A DNA stretch of 64,000 bases. It comes from Elmis aenea (lineage: Eukaryota > Arthropoda > Insecta > Coleoptera > Elmidae). Positions 1-10,851 of the stretch are shown piece by piece. The DNA lies in the NCBI GenBank assembly GCA_947652605.1, contig OX393579.1:47064970-47128969 (forward strand), read 5' to 3'. The first letter of the stretch is position 1; each line of letters begins with the position of its first letter. The notes beneath the pieces are model-generated. The model was not told where the DNA came from. It saw only the letters and a list, made by a program, of their open reading frames with translations, and made no database searches. Made by a program: the position numbers and the translations under genes.

Positions 1-1660
1 AATGTAATCAAAATTACAAAAATAAAAAATTTACAATGTCATTTAAAAAAAAAAGAATGAAAACATATTTGAAAAGGACTTGCGATGCTGTAAATATTTT
101 GTGCCCTATCTCTTAAAATAAGGCAGCTAGGATTGATGAGTTCTTACTTTTCTTTAGTTTTGACTATTTAATTGATTTCTATTGCAAATAATTAAATATC
201 AAAATTTTTATTGCAATCGTATTCCATTTTATACGCAACACTTTTTTATGAATATATTTTTTAATGATTGTATTAGGCAACGTTATTGTTTGCAGTTATT
301 ATGAAATCGTGTAACTAATTTTTAAAATAATTGCCTTAGAGAAATCTAGGTATGTAAAATCGGGTGAATTTGTGATAAAATATTACCAAATCGGATTGTA
401 AGGTTATCTGGCAATAAACGCCGCAAAATCCTGGCGATTATCTTACTAAAGGTTGCCTAATTTATTTTTCGAAACGGTCTCTTAGATCTAAAGAAATCTT
501 TTATTTTAGCGCGTTGCAATTTATGTGGATACCGTATCATATATTATTGAACAAAGAATATTGTGTTCTCCATTACACGCACACATAAAAACTTTAAAAT
601 TAAATAGAACAATTTTTTAAATGGATCAAAATAAATTATTCATTTTTTTCCTGACGCGCTTACAAAAGCCGTCACAACATGTTAAAAATCCTTTTGTATC
701 ATAAACAGAATGGTTTATTGTTTTGTTTTAAAAATTTGCATCCGAAATAAAACCCCGTTTGAAAATGTGCAGTCGCTTCATTGTTACAAATAAAATGGTT
801 GTGAATTAATAGCTCAGTTTATGAAATATTAAATGACCGATATTAAAACGTCCGTACCCACATTTCAGTTGTACAAATTGATTCTAGACCACACACGTTA
901 TATAATGTGTACGCTCCCATATTATTTTCCAATATATAACTCAACTGTCCTTTCAAACTGCATCAGTTAGTTCTATAGAAAGCATTTCTTCAGGGACAAT
1001 CAAAACGATTTTATTGTTCGGATTTCCTTGGGTTAAAATCGAGGTTATCAGAGGGAATATGACATAGTTAGAATTTATTGAAAGTTGGTATTGAATATTA
1101 AGAATAATGTGAAGTATTTTAAAAGCTTCAATTTTTAAAACAAAGAAATGAGTGAATGCAAGCACTTTTCACCGACAAAGGTTTAATAACATGCAGCAAT
1201 TTCGTTTTTGTTTTAAAACGTCTACTTTAAAACACTGCCAATTCTTGTATTTTATTTTGTCACTGCGCTAATTTAAAATTTACAATGATAAAATATAAAG
1301 ATATTTTTAACAGAAACGATAACTTAATATTAGCTTATTTTTTTGATAATAAAGTTCTATATTATATTAAATCTAATCAAAGAAAATGATGCAAAATGTT
1401 CCGTATTAAATGAATCGTTAGTTTAATAATAAATTGAACTTAAAAACAAAAATATTCAATTTTAAAAAGCACTCTTGTCATCTATGTTTAGAGTGGCTGT
1501 TTTTTTTTTTTAACAAACATTTAGCAGACATAGCTTAAATCTTTTTGCTAAACATGCAATATCCGTTAATGCAATAAAATGTTAGGACTTAAATCACTTT
1601 GAAACTTTTTCAGAAACAGTGACATTGGTTAAATTATTTGATTAGTTAATGTTTTTTTTT
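1..1660. other. A+T-rich intergenic stretch, no gene seen
   Basis: No reading frame with recognisable similarity and no clear repeat boundary was found. The longest frame (953-1165, minus) has no motif I recognise and looks like chance. Confidence 0.5.
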
Positions 1661-1662
1661 TA

Positions 1663-1833
1663 ATTAAGAAAAATCTACCACATCCATTTCACCAAATCTT
1701 AAAATCCTATCTGGGTGACAGATTTTTTAAAGTAAAATTTAACCAGGAGCAAACTAATCTCGTTCCCATAACCTCTGGTGTGCCACAGGGAAGTGTCCTT
1801 GGACCCGTCCTCTACTTGCTTTATACCACCGAC
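1663..1833 (+). pseudogene. Jockey-type reverse transcriptase fragment (5' piece)
   Basis: An open frame of 57 codons reads through the RT core motif SGVPQGSVLGPVLYLLYTTD, characteristic of Jockey-clade non-LTR retrotransposons (finger/palm part of the reverse transcriptase). The frame stops making sense at 1834, where a sequence beginning CAGGGCCGG starts. A second piece of a Jockey RT in the same orientation resumes at about 5648. The region with the catalytic ADD motif is missing between the two pieces, so this is an old, broken copy. That both belong to one insertion is an inference. Confidence 0.8.
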
Positions 1834-1978
1834 CAGGGCCGGTCGTTTATATGTCGGGGCCTGGGTGCAAAAATTTGTTTTGTGGCCCCCTATAAAAATT
1901 TTATTTAGAAAATTTTTACATTGAACTAATAAAATTTGAATTATCAGATATATACATTCCTATATCCAATATTTCGGG
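1834..1978. mobile_element. hAT-like terminal sequence
   Basis: The sequence begins CAGGGCCGG directly after the Jockey frame and continues through TCGGGGCCTGGGTGCA, a style of end seen on hAT elements (CAGNG start). A related G+C-rich block lies at about 5600-5630, just before the second Jockey piece. No matching 8-bp target duplication was found, so the element is truncated or rearranged. Confidence 0.4.
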
Positions 1979-2861
1979 TTGGTATTTACTGCTGAAGAAC
2001 AGGCAGGCTTCCGAGCAGGAAGGTCAACAATTGATCATGTGTTTTCCCTAACTCAAGTTATTGAAAAAAAGACTTCGCGAAATCAGGAAATCCACCTACT
2101 GTTCGTGGATTTAAAAAAAGCATATGACAATGTTCCTCTAAGTAAGATCTGGCAAACTTTGGAAGGAACCAACATTAATGTCGAACTGATAAACGCTGTG
2201 AAAACGCTTTATTACCAACCTACAATAAAAATTAAAGTCGGAAAACAAATAACATCAGGTTTCATATCGTCAAAGGGATTAAAGCAAGGTTGCTGTACAT
2301 CACCAACCCTCTTCAAAATATACCTCGAAGAGGTTTTAAAACACTGGAAGAAGAAGTGTGGGGCAATGGGTGTACCCCTCACCGATACCATACTTTATAC
2401 ACTATGCTTTGCAGATGATCAAGTGGTGGTGGCTCAGGAGTATGACGATTTGAACTATATGACGAGAAAACATCGAAGAATACAGAAAATGGGGTTTAGA
2501 AGTGAATTTTGAAAAGACCAAATATATGTGTATAGGTGGACAACAACAAGACCTAATACTAGAAGAGGGAGAACATATAAAAAATTGTAAAGAATACAAG
2601 TATCTGGGACTGAAGATTTCACGAGAGGGCACGCTGGACGATGCAGTTAAAGAGAGAAATAGGCTGGGAAGAGCAGCAATCTCGATGCTGAACAGTGTTA
2701 TATGGGATAAAAAAATTACAAAGGAAAATAAAAAACTAATTTATAATACAGTAATAAAAAGCATTATAACCTACAGCTCAGAAGTATGGCCGCTAAAAAA
2801 CAGAACAGAGAATATATTGAAAGCAACAGAAATGGATTTTTGGAGAAGAGCGGGCACAAAA
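1979..2861 (+). pseudogene. non-LTR retrotransposon (LINE) reverse transcriptase fragment
   Basis: Two overlapping frames (1979-2512 and 2502-2861) joined by one frameshift encode a LINE reverse transcriptase. Visible motifs in order: EEQAGFRAGRSTIDH, LFVDLKKAYD (first catalytic Asp block), GLKQGCCTSP, CFADD (catalytic Asp pair), then YKYLGLKIS and the C-terminal TYSSEVWPL and MDFWRR blocks. The type is that often annotated in insects as endonuclease-reverse transcriptase. The endonuclease domain and 3' end are missing. The 3' break at 2861 abuts a hAT remnant, so the LINE may have inserted into it or been cut by rearrangement. Confidence 0.88.
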
Positions 2862-3199
2862 TGATTTTTAAAGTGGCGTATATTTCGGCGTTACATTTTT
2901 TATATTTCAAAAGCAGTGTCAGGTACATTTTCGTTAAACTGAAATTTCTTTTGCCATTCTAATGTCCAAAAATCGATTTCAGATTTAAGCTTTAATTTTA
3001 TTAGATCGTCGTTTTGAAATACTTTACTTAAATAAGTCACCATAGAATTCATAAATTCATTTGTATCTTCACTAGACTTTGTTATAAAAAGCGAGGACGC
3101 AGGAAATAGAATATTTGTAAAACTTAATTTTTTTAAATATCTTAGTTTTAGGGGGGGTAATCACCCCATTTACCCCCCCCCCCTGGATCCGCCACTGAA
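2862..3199 (-). pseudogene. ZMYM1-like hAT transposase remnant with right terminus
   Basis: On the minus strand about 3060 to 2865 reads VFQNDDLIKLK, then EIDFWTLEWQKKFQF and, after a frameshift, KKCNAEIYATLKI. This follows the order of the region before the dimerisation domain in ZMYM1-like hAT transposases. The sequence ends at 3199 with a C-run followed by CTGGATCCGCCACTG, which reversed is CAGTGGCGGATCCAGGG, a classical hAT end. The rest of the transposase is absent. Confidence 0.6.
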
Positions 3200-3840
3200 A
3201 ACATGCTCTATCACTTTAAAAATTTTATTATACATCGTTTTGGATTTATCGAAGTTCGTAGGAAGGGAGCGATTTGTTTTATAGCAAGGATACAATATTT
3301 AAATATCTGCAAATAATTTTGCAAAGCAGCAAAAACGGGTGATTTTATTTTTCTAAAAGTTATACCACATTTTGAGATTCATTAGCTAAACTGAGGTTAA
3401 ATAATTGTTATTTAAAAATAGTCGAAGGTTTGAGAACAGTTATAAATTGTTTTTAATTTTTGAAATTACCGCGTGTTTTGTAATGCTAAACTTTTCTCAA
3501 TGTATATGTCTTAAATTTTACATTTATTGAAAGATTATTTAAATTTATAAAGCACGTATTTCTTAGTTTACCCTGAATGACGTTATTAAGGCTAAAATTT
3601 AACTTTTTAAAATCATTTAAGATCAGCTGTTATGGTTGAACGAATGTAAACATGCCTAAAGTACGGAAATTCAATTGTCTCTTTTTAACACTTGGTTGTA
3701 ACAGTCGCATATGTCGTAGCTTTCTCGTTACCTCCTTTATGTGCTCCTGGTACAATATATAAGTAGAAAATTTCACCAACAGAGGGCTCGGCCTACACGA
3801 TTTTAGTATTTATAATATATAGCTCGCGGGCTACATTACG
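3200..3840. other. no gene seen
   Basis: A+T-rich sequence between the hAT terminus and the satellite array. No recognisable frame. Confidence 0.5.
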
Positions 3841-5257
3841 GTCTACAAAAAAATTCTTAACTCCGTTATTAGCCTCCCGAAAATTTTGATTCGGTGTTCA
3901 AAATGTAGCTAAAAGACTGGCGCATCCAACGATGTAAAGAAAGTGCAAATAAAACACTTTTTGATATCATCTACGGCCGTCTGAAAAAGGTCCGGTAATA
4001 TGCCGAGAGTTCGCTCGCAAAAATAAAAACATCTCGGCCTACAAAAAAATTCTTAACTCCGTTATTAGCCGCCCGAAAATTTTGATTCGGTGTTCAAAAT
4101 GTAGCTAAAAGACTGGCGCATCCAACGATGTAAAGAAAGTGCAAATAAAACACTTTTTGATATGATCCACGGCCGTCTGAAAAAGGTGCGGTAATATGCC
4201 GAGAGTTTGCTCGCAAAAATAAAAACATCTCGGCCTACAAAAAAATTCTTAACTCCGTTATTAGCCGCCCGAAAATTTTGATTCAGTGTTCAAAATGTAG
4301 CTAAAAGACTGGCGCATACAACAATGTAAATAAAGTGCAAATAAAACACTTTTTGATATCATCCACGGCCGTCTGAAAAAGGTCCGGTAATATGCCGAGA
4401 GTTCGCTCGCAAAAATAAAAACATCTCGGCCTACAAAAAAATTCTTAACTCCGTTATTAGCCGACCGAAAATTTTGATTTGGTGTTCAAAATGTAGCTAA
4501 AAGACTGGCGCATCCAACGATGTAAAGAAAGTGCAAATAAAACACTTTTTGATATCATCCACGGCCGTCTGAAAAAGGTGCGGTAATATGCCGAGAGTTC
4601 GCTCGTAAAAATAAAAACATCTCGGCCTACAAAAAAATTCTTAACTCCGTTATTAGCCGACCGAAAATTTTGATTTGGTGTTCAAAATGTAGCTAAAAGA
4701 CTGGCGCATCCAACGAAGTAAAGAAAGTGCAAATAAAACACTTTTTGATATCATCCACGGCCGTCTGAAAAAGGTCCGGCAATATGCCGAGGGTTCCCTA
4801 GCAAAAATAAAAACATCTCGGCCTACAAAAAAATTCTTAACTCCGTTATTAGCCACCCGAAAATTTTGATTCGGTGTTCAAAATGTAGCTAAAAGACTGG
4901 CGCATCCAGCGATGTAAAAAGTGCAAATAAAACACTTTTTGATATCATCCACGGCCGTCTGAAAAAGGTCCGGCAATATGCCGAGGGTTCACTAGCAAAA
5001 ATAAAAACATCTTGGCCTACAAAAAAATTCTTAACTCCGTTATTAGCCTCCCGAAAATTTTGATTCGGTGTTCAAAATGTAGCTAAAAGACTGGCGCATC
5101 CAACGATGTAAAGAAAGTGCAAATAAAACACTTTTTGATATCATCCACGGCCGTCTGAAAAAGGTCCGGCAATATGCCGAGAGTTCGCTCGCAAAAATAA
5201 AAACATCTCGGCCTACAAAAAAATTCTTAACTCCGTTATTAGCCGCCCGAAAATTTT
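3841..5257. repeat. 196-bp tandem satellite, seven full copies plus one partial
   Basis: The landmark CTACAAAAAAATTCTTAAC recurs with its unit starting at 3841, 4037, 4233, 4429, 4625, 4821, 5015 and 5211. The period is 196 bp, except one 194-bp unit that lost 2 bp near 4915. Units differ by only a few substitutions (CGCTCGC versus CTAGC, TCGG versus TTGG). The array stops abruptly inside the eighth unit at 5257. Reading frames in it are by-products of the repeat. Such arrays can be satellite seeds or internal repeats of a DNA transposon; no flanking ends were identified. Confidence 0.95.
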
Positions 5258-5647
5258 AATCCTTGGAAAATTATTTACTATAACTTAATGATTTTTCGAA
5301 TTCAATATTTTTAAATGTCAAAGTACGTGTTACTCTGACTTTATAAGTAAAAAAGCTGATTGTGTGATGTCTTTGAAGCTAATAATTTATTATTATCCTC
5401 TTGTGTATATTTTGTTTTAATTTCTTTATTTTCGCTTTCCATTTCAAAAACGATATTATGGCCTGTACAATTTGTACTGTTCCTGCCCTTTTAATCAACT
5501 ATTTTAAACAAATGTTACTTCTCATTAGTTTTAAATTTTTATTTTGAAAGTTTTCTTTTCATTACAACTGATAAATTATTTTTATCGATTGTCGTTTTGC
5601 GGCCCTCTACGTCGGGGGCCCGGGTGTATTGCACGGTAACAGGAAGA
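5258..5647. other. no gene seen; G+C-rich block near right edge
   Basis: A+T-rich sequence, then a block containing GTCGGGGGCCCGGGTG at about 5610, which resembles the block after the hAT-like end at 1834 and could be the other edge of that insertion. Confidence 0.35.
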
Positions 5648-5860
5648 GAGAATAAAAGTTAATGAAGCAAAGTCAACACACGTAACTTTTACTATGCGTA
5701 GAGACCACCCCCCGTCTCACTAAACCGTACTGTTTTGCCGCAAGCAGAAGACACAAAATATCTGGGAATGCACTTAGATGGCAGGCTGACATTGCGGAAA
5801 CCCATATGGTTGAAAGGCAAACAGCTGGGAGTGCAATTTAGAAAGTTGTAAGATTAAAAC
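5648..5860 (+). pseudogene. Jockey-type reverse transcriptase fragment (3' piece)
   Basis: One frame reads IKVNEAKSTHVTFTMRRD and, after a frameshift in a C-run, LNRTVLPQAEDTKYLGMHLD and KGKQLGVQFRKL. These are the blocks that follow the catalytic ADD box in Jockey-clade reverse transcriptases. Orientation matches the 1663-1833 piece, and about 85 residues expected between them are missing. The two pieces may be one Jockey copy split by later insertions and a deletion. Confidence 0.8.
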
Positions 5861-5939
5861 TAATGAAGATCTCGAAATTGGTTTTCATTTGCAAGAAATA
5901 TTTAGAAAAAGATATTGGTTGTTTATGTTTTAAGGATCC

Positions 5940-6135
5940 AAGGTATCATGCAGACGTAAATTTGGTAAAAAAAAATGGGAAAAAGAAGTGAGGCAAAGAC
6001 TAGAAGAAAAAGGAGTCAGCTGGGGAGATGTGCCACAATTAGCTAACGATAGGCAGGAGTGGAGAAACATAACACAGAAATAGAAAAGCATACCTCAACA
6101 CCGAAAGGTACAAGAGAAACCGATTAAGAAGAAGA
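5940..6135 (+). pseudogene. LINE ORF2 extreme C-terminus and 3' tail
   Basis: The frame KKKWEKEVRQRLEEKGVSWG continues through LANDRQEWRNITQK to a TAG at about 6080. This basic W-x-D-V-x-x-LA-x-DR-x-x-W block is the usual C-terminus of the endonuclease-reverse transcriptase LINE type also seen at 1979-2861. A tail CACCGAAAGGTACAAGAG follows, and a near-identical tail occurs at 44208. The copy is heavily 5'-truncated. Confidence 0.7.
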
Positions 6136-6674
6136 AATTTGGCAAATAAAAAAGATACGATTAGATAGGAATTTTGTTTTGTATTCAAAATTAAAGCACA
6201 GTTTTTGGATTACTAAAAAAAATCTTTGACTGTGCTAATACTGGAAACGATGAAGTTTTTCATGATCTTTGCATAGTTGATATATACATTTAGTTTGTGG
6301 GTGTCATATTATGATGTACTAAATTTGTGGTGGTTTCATGTTCAAATAACATTTCAATAAAACGAACAACTACATAACAAGCGAGGAATTGACTTTTGAT
6401 TGTGTTTTTATTGAGCACACATAAATATTGTTTTAGTTAAGCTTTAATAATAAAAGCTTTGTTTATTTTATAGGCAAACAAAACCATGGTAATGTTGCCT
6501 GATTATTGCGTTTTAGAAATTTATTGTGATATTAAGACGCTGATCACTTTGTGTTTTTATTTTAGTTGTACAAAGTAATCGAATTTCGTGTTCCATGATT
6601 GGGATCTCGTTTTTTTCTAGGAACTAAAGCATAGTCTTTGCTCGTTTTTATTATTTAAGCAGTAGTCTTATAAG

Positions 6675-6800
6675 CAGGGTACATAAAAATCATGATTTAA
6701 AAAAAAAATCAAAAACATCGATTTATTTGATTTAAATCAGATTTTTTTGATTCAAATCAGATTTTTTTGATTTAAATCAGATTTTTTTGATTTTTCTCAG
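6675..6800. mobile_element. solo end of a hAT MITE with GATTTAAATC repeats
   Basis: Starts CAGGGTACATAAAAATCATG and continues with three or four repeats of GATTTAAATCAGATTTTTTT. This matches the reverse complement of the right end of the intact element at 21451-22635. Only one end is present, so this is a truncated member of that family. Confidence 0.7.
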
Positions 6801-6904
6801 GTACCTACCAGAAGAAAATAATCACATTCCCATTTAACAGAAAAAAATCACATCTCAGGTAAAAAAAAATCACAGTAAAATTCTGCATCATACAGTACAG
6901 GATA

Positions 6905-7585
6905 GAGGATAGTCCAAAATCGATGGGATTACATGGGTATCTCGCTTAATAGTCAAGATAGAGAAACGGTTAAATTGCCAAAAATGTGCAGTTTTTTTGG
7001 GACAAACTCAGAACCGTTTTCAAAAATATTTCATTTCCGGTTTTTGAGTTATTGAAGAAAACCTGTTTTTTGTTATATTTATAATGTGTCATATCTCCCT
7101 TATTGTTTTAAATATCGAAAAAGTTTATGAAAATTATTTTTAGATATTTTTATGTAGATTATGATAGTACTAAAAAAGAATTTTTTACGCTCGCCGTTAA
7201 AAAGTTATGAAACAAACTTACCTTTTTTTAAATGGAGTTGGCTATGACTTATTTAAATTCCTTACTTTTGCCCTTTCCAAATACAGGGTGTGTAAAAATT
7301 GGCGGAAGGGCTTGGAATTTTACGAAGAACATCGCCCCGTGTAGCCCTTGCGCCAATTTTTACACACCCTGTATATAAGGCTTAATGTATTTATTTTCAC
7401 TAATGCGCAAGTTACAAAGGATTTTTAATTTTTTTAAAGATGAGAAACAAAAAGTAGGCTGTAAAAACAAAAAAAAACGACCAAAACCGGAAATGATAGA
7501 ATATATTTGAGAACTGTTCTGAGTTTGTCTCAAAAAACTGCACATGTTTGGTAATTTAACCGTTTCTCTAAAAAGGACTCATGTC
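6905..7585. mobile_element. foldback (long inverted-repeat) element, decayed copy
   Basis: The left arm starts near AGTCCAAAATCGATGGG and carries AGAGAAACGGTTAAATT and ATGTGCAGTTTTTT. The right arm carries the reverse complements near 7540-7570. Arms are about 340 and 210 bp and match the complete copy at 54093-55235. The outermost bases have decayed. A separate 88-bp element (7284-7371) sits in the middle. Frames inside are by-products. Confidence 0.7.
7284..7371. mobile_element. 88-bp palindromic MITE with TA target duplication
   Basis: Starts CAGGGTGTGTAAAAATTGGC and ends with the reverse complement GCCAATTTTTACACACCCTG, flanked by TA on both sides (7282-7283, 7372-7373). The interior matches the right end of the 1.15-kb element at 50051-51201, so it looks like an extreme deletion derivative of that mariner-like family. 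Confidence 0.85.
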
Positions 7586-8376
7586 CAAATAAATAATAAT
7601 ATAACTTTTTCTTATTGTATCATTTGCTTTTACAAAATGAAAAACTGAATTTTTTAAAGAAATTTTCGGAAAGCCTAGTAAACAAAGAAAGTCTTTTGCT
7701 GCAATCCACTTAGCTTACAATGGCATCCAACTAAATGTTGAGATAATTAATGCGATGTGCCTTTAAAAAAATCTCTTCCGTGATGTATGATGCATAATTT
7801 TAGCTGACAGCTTTTGAGAGGATCATTTCCGTTAAAATTTGCTTGCAAGCAAATTTGTACGACTTCAATTAAAATTAATGTTCGTTTGTCCCTCCATATG
7901 TGCATCACTGAATATATTAGCAATTCCAGGACGAATAAATGGATAATATCAAAATGGCGACATATCAATGGTAGTCAGTTACAAATTTACATAAACACAA
8001 CCTCTGACTATCAAATATATTGCATTTTGCTTCCTAACACTCCGCGTGCGGTCGACACCCTATGGTTTATTCGTTTACTATGACACGATATTTAGCAATC
8101 ACCCTGGGGTGTCTACATCATCCCCTTGTCCGCAAACCGCACACAGAACCGCACTAAAAATACAATACCCGATATCCTAACCTAAGTGGTTTCACACAAT
8201 ATAATGCGGATTTATTCAATAAGGAGACTGAAACTCTAGCTGCTTTTAATGCAAAAACGAAATCAGCTTAGGCTTTAAATTGGGATATTAATCAAAATCA
8301 AGAATTCATTATCAGGGAAATTTGCTCTGAAAATTGTTGACGGTTATTTTGGGAAAATTTAGTACATTAATGTATA
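7586..8376. other. no gene seen
   Basis: Short overlapping frames occur on both strands at 7747-8083 with no recognisable motif; I treat them as chance. Confidence 0.45.
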
Positions 8377-9311
8377 TCAGGTGATTCAGTTTGACTGTCG
8401 CATCCCTATAACTTTTTAATTATTGAAAATAACCCCAACAAACCTTATATTTTTAAAAACGGCGACAAATTTTCTATTAAATGATGTGCATTTGTTATCT
8501 CTACGATGACGTATGTCAATTCCGTGATAGGCCACTGTTTCTTTTTTAAATTACATAGTATATATTTTGTTGTTGATTCGGATAGAGAATTTAATTCTGA
8601 ATCCGACCGTGTATTAAAAAGGTATGCTTACATTAAAAAAATTCGAGAAAAATTAGTTCAAAGTTTATTCAAATCATAGCAAACAGTCTATTTAGCTTAA
8701 CAAAAAACGATCAAACCTTAAAAATTATACTATGTATCAATGGAAATGTATTAAACATTAATTTTTAATTTAAAAAAAAACAACAAATAATGAACGTCGA
8801 CATAAAAATTAGGCTTTAATCTTTAACGTATTCACATTCCAAACACAGTTGTCCTCTGTTTGTAAATGGTTGACTGAAATTAGAGTCTAATTTTTTTATG
8901 CCAACGTTTACTATTTGTTTTTATTTTTATTAAAAATTAATCTTAATACATTTCCATTGATAGTTACCGTATAATTTTTAATATTTGATCGTTTTTTGTT
9001 ATGTTAAATGGACTGTTTGCTATAATTTGAATAACTTTTGCACTGATTTTTCTCGAAAAATTTCTTATGTATGCATACTTTCTTAATACATGGTCGGATT
9101 CAGAATTAAATTCTTTATCCGAATCAACAAAAACATGTACCTACACTATGTAATTGCCTATCGCGGATTTGGCATACGTCATCGTAGAGATAACAAATGC
9201 ACATCACTTAATAGAGAATTGGTCGCTGTTTCCAAAAATATAAGGTTTGTTGGGGTTATTTTCAATAACTAAAAAGCTATAGGGGTGCGACAGTCAAACT
9301 GAATCACCCGG
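8377..9311. mobile_element. 935-bp palindromic mariner-like MITE
   Basis: The left end TCAGGTGATTCAGTTTGACT and the right end, reversed CCGGGTGATTCAGTTTGACT, start inverted arms that continue through ATAACAAATGCACATCA and TTGTTGGGGTTATTTTC. Flanking TA is present on both sides. The arms extend for several hundred bases, so the transcript would fold into a long hairpin. A half copy with the same terminal sequence lies at 36415. No transposase frame survives. Confidence 0.8.
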
Positions 9312-9655
9312 TATATAATATATTCCCTTTCTACCCATAGGGTGTAAGGGTGAGTAGTACAATAATGAAGTTTTAGAAAAAAGCAGTTTTATTTGCTTAT
9401 AAAAGTTTAGTTGTCATTTTAATAAATTCTTGTGATACGCAAGCTTATTTGTTTATTTTAAAAAAGCTTGTCCAATACTGTTTATTTCTTAATTTCAGTT
9501 TCTAAAAAGTTTCACAGTTTCGCATTCCTTCGTTATAGAACAAGTTCTTTCTTTACATATTATTTTTGCCATTGGTAAAGAAGCACCAAGTTTGAAAATA
9601 TTTTAAGAAATAAAATTAAAGAGGAATATCTATTTAATTATGAATTAAATATAGG

Positions 9656-9730
9656 TACCGGATGTAATTGAGTTCTGGTACGTCCCCCCTTTTAGTCTTG
9701 ATTTTAGATAAATGAAATTTTTATTTTATG
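9656..9730. repeat. truncated end of the CCAGGTGTAAATG MITE family
   Basis: TACCGGATGTAATTGAGTTC, followed by TTTTAGTCTTGATTTTAGATA, parallels the left end of the complete 283-bp element at 28090-28372. The other end is missing. Confidence 0.5.
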
Positions 9731-9978
9731 TAGAGGGTGTTTCTAAAATATTGCGAAAAAATCCGGGAGGCAATTCCTTATCGAAAATTAAGGGCGGCTT
9801 TTATATAATTTTCTTCTCTTAGACGTCTCCTTTCGGAGTTACACCTCCATTAAAATTAGGTTTTTATTTTACTTTTTAAATTTAGATATACCGGGTGGTA
9901 ACCACCAGCCGTGAACATAGGGAATTAACATTGGTTTTAACTTTTTTTCGGATTCCTGCTCCCCAATTGAATTTATAT

Positions 9979-10640
9979 TAATAATAATAATAATAATAAT
10001 AATTTATTTGTCTTTTTGACCATACATAAATGGTATAAAACATGTCAATAAACACAACATTAAGTACAAAAGTACCCAACGAACAAGAAAGACAACATAG
10101 GACATTTAAATGTAACATTACCTTTTCTGAATTAGATTATCATACAAGAATTCTTTAATGTTGTAGTAAGCCTTCGAAATCAGCAGTTTTTTTTACTTCT
10201 TTTTTAAATGCTAAAAGATCTAGCTTAGTGAATTTATTGGGCAGTGTATTAAACAGCTTGGTACCCACATAGTTAGGAGAAGATTCAAATTTTTTAAGCC
10301 TATGAGTTATCGTCTGTAGCATTAGCGCATTTCGGGTTGAGTAATTGTGATATTTGTTATTCTTGTCTAGGCTAGATTGGTTGCGCTTGACATACATTAA
10401 GCATTTTAACATGAATATACACGGAAATGTAAGAATTCCGTATTTGATAAAATAACTTTTGCAGCTGTCCCTGTGTTTTATATTGAACAATAACCGAAGA
10501 ATTCTCTTTTGTGCAATGAGAATTCTTGAGTTGTTCACAGTTTCCCCATAATATAACATTATAGGACAAATGACAGTATACCATAGAGTAGTAAACATTT
10601 ATGAGGCTGTCCAAGGGTAGAGTGTCCTTCAGACGTAGAA
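9979..10640 (-). pseudogene. CR1/Jockey-superfamily LINE 3' fragment
   Basis: Minus-strand frames (about 10668-10155, one frameshift) encode the C-terminal part of a non-LTR reverse transcriptase: SLINVYYSMVYCHLSYNVI, LWG, then QKRILRLLFNIKHRDSCKSY, a histidine/tyrosine block NKYHNYSTRN, and LFNTLPNK near the end. The 3' tail is an (AAT)n run at 9981-10002. The 5' junction is at about 10640, where the host element's arm resumes. It is a 5'-truncated LINE inserted into the left arm of the mariner-like element, so it is younger than that element. Confidence 0.85.
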
Positions 10641-10851
10641 ACAATAGAAAGATAAATTTATTACGCATAATTTGAGACCATTAATAAGCTTAAATGTTTA
10701 ATATTTAGTTTATAATTAATATTTTAAAATTGGATAATTTTACAAATATAAGTAGCCATGACTGTCAATCTGACATTTGTCTTCATTAATTTTTGTTATT
10801 ATCTGTCAATTTTTAAATCAGCGAGTTATTTCTTAAACGATTTTTATTAAA

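Noticed and set aside
4653..4856. 67-residue minus-strand reading frame
   Set aside because: It lies wholly in the 196-bp satellite and recurs in decayed form in each unit; a by-product of the repeat.
10372..10668. Separate 98-residue minus-strand gene
   Set aside because: It is the frameshifted upstream part of the LINE fragment at 9979-10640 plus sequence of the invaded element.
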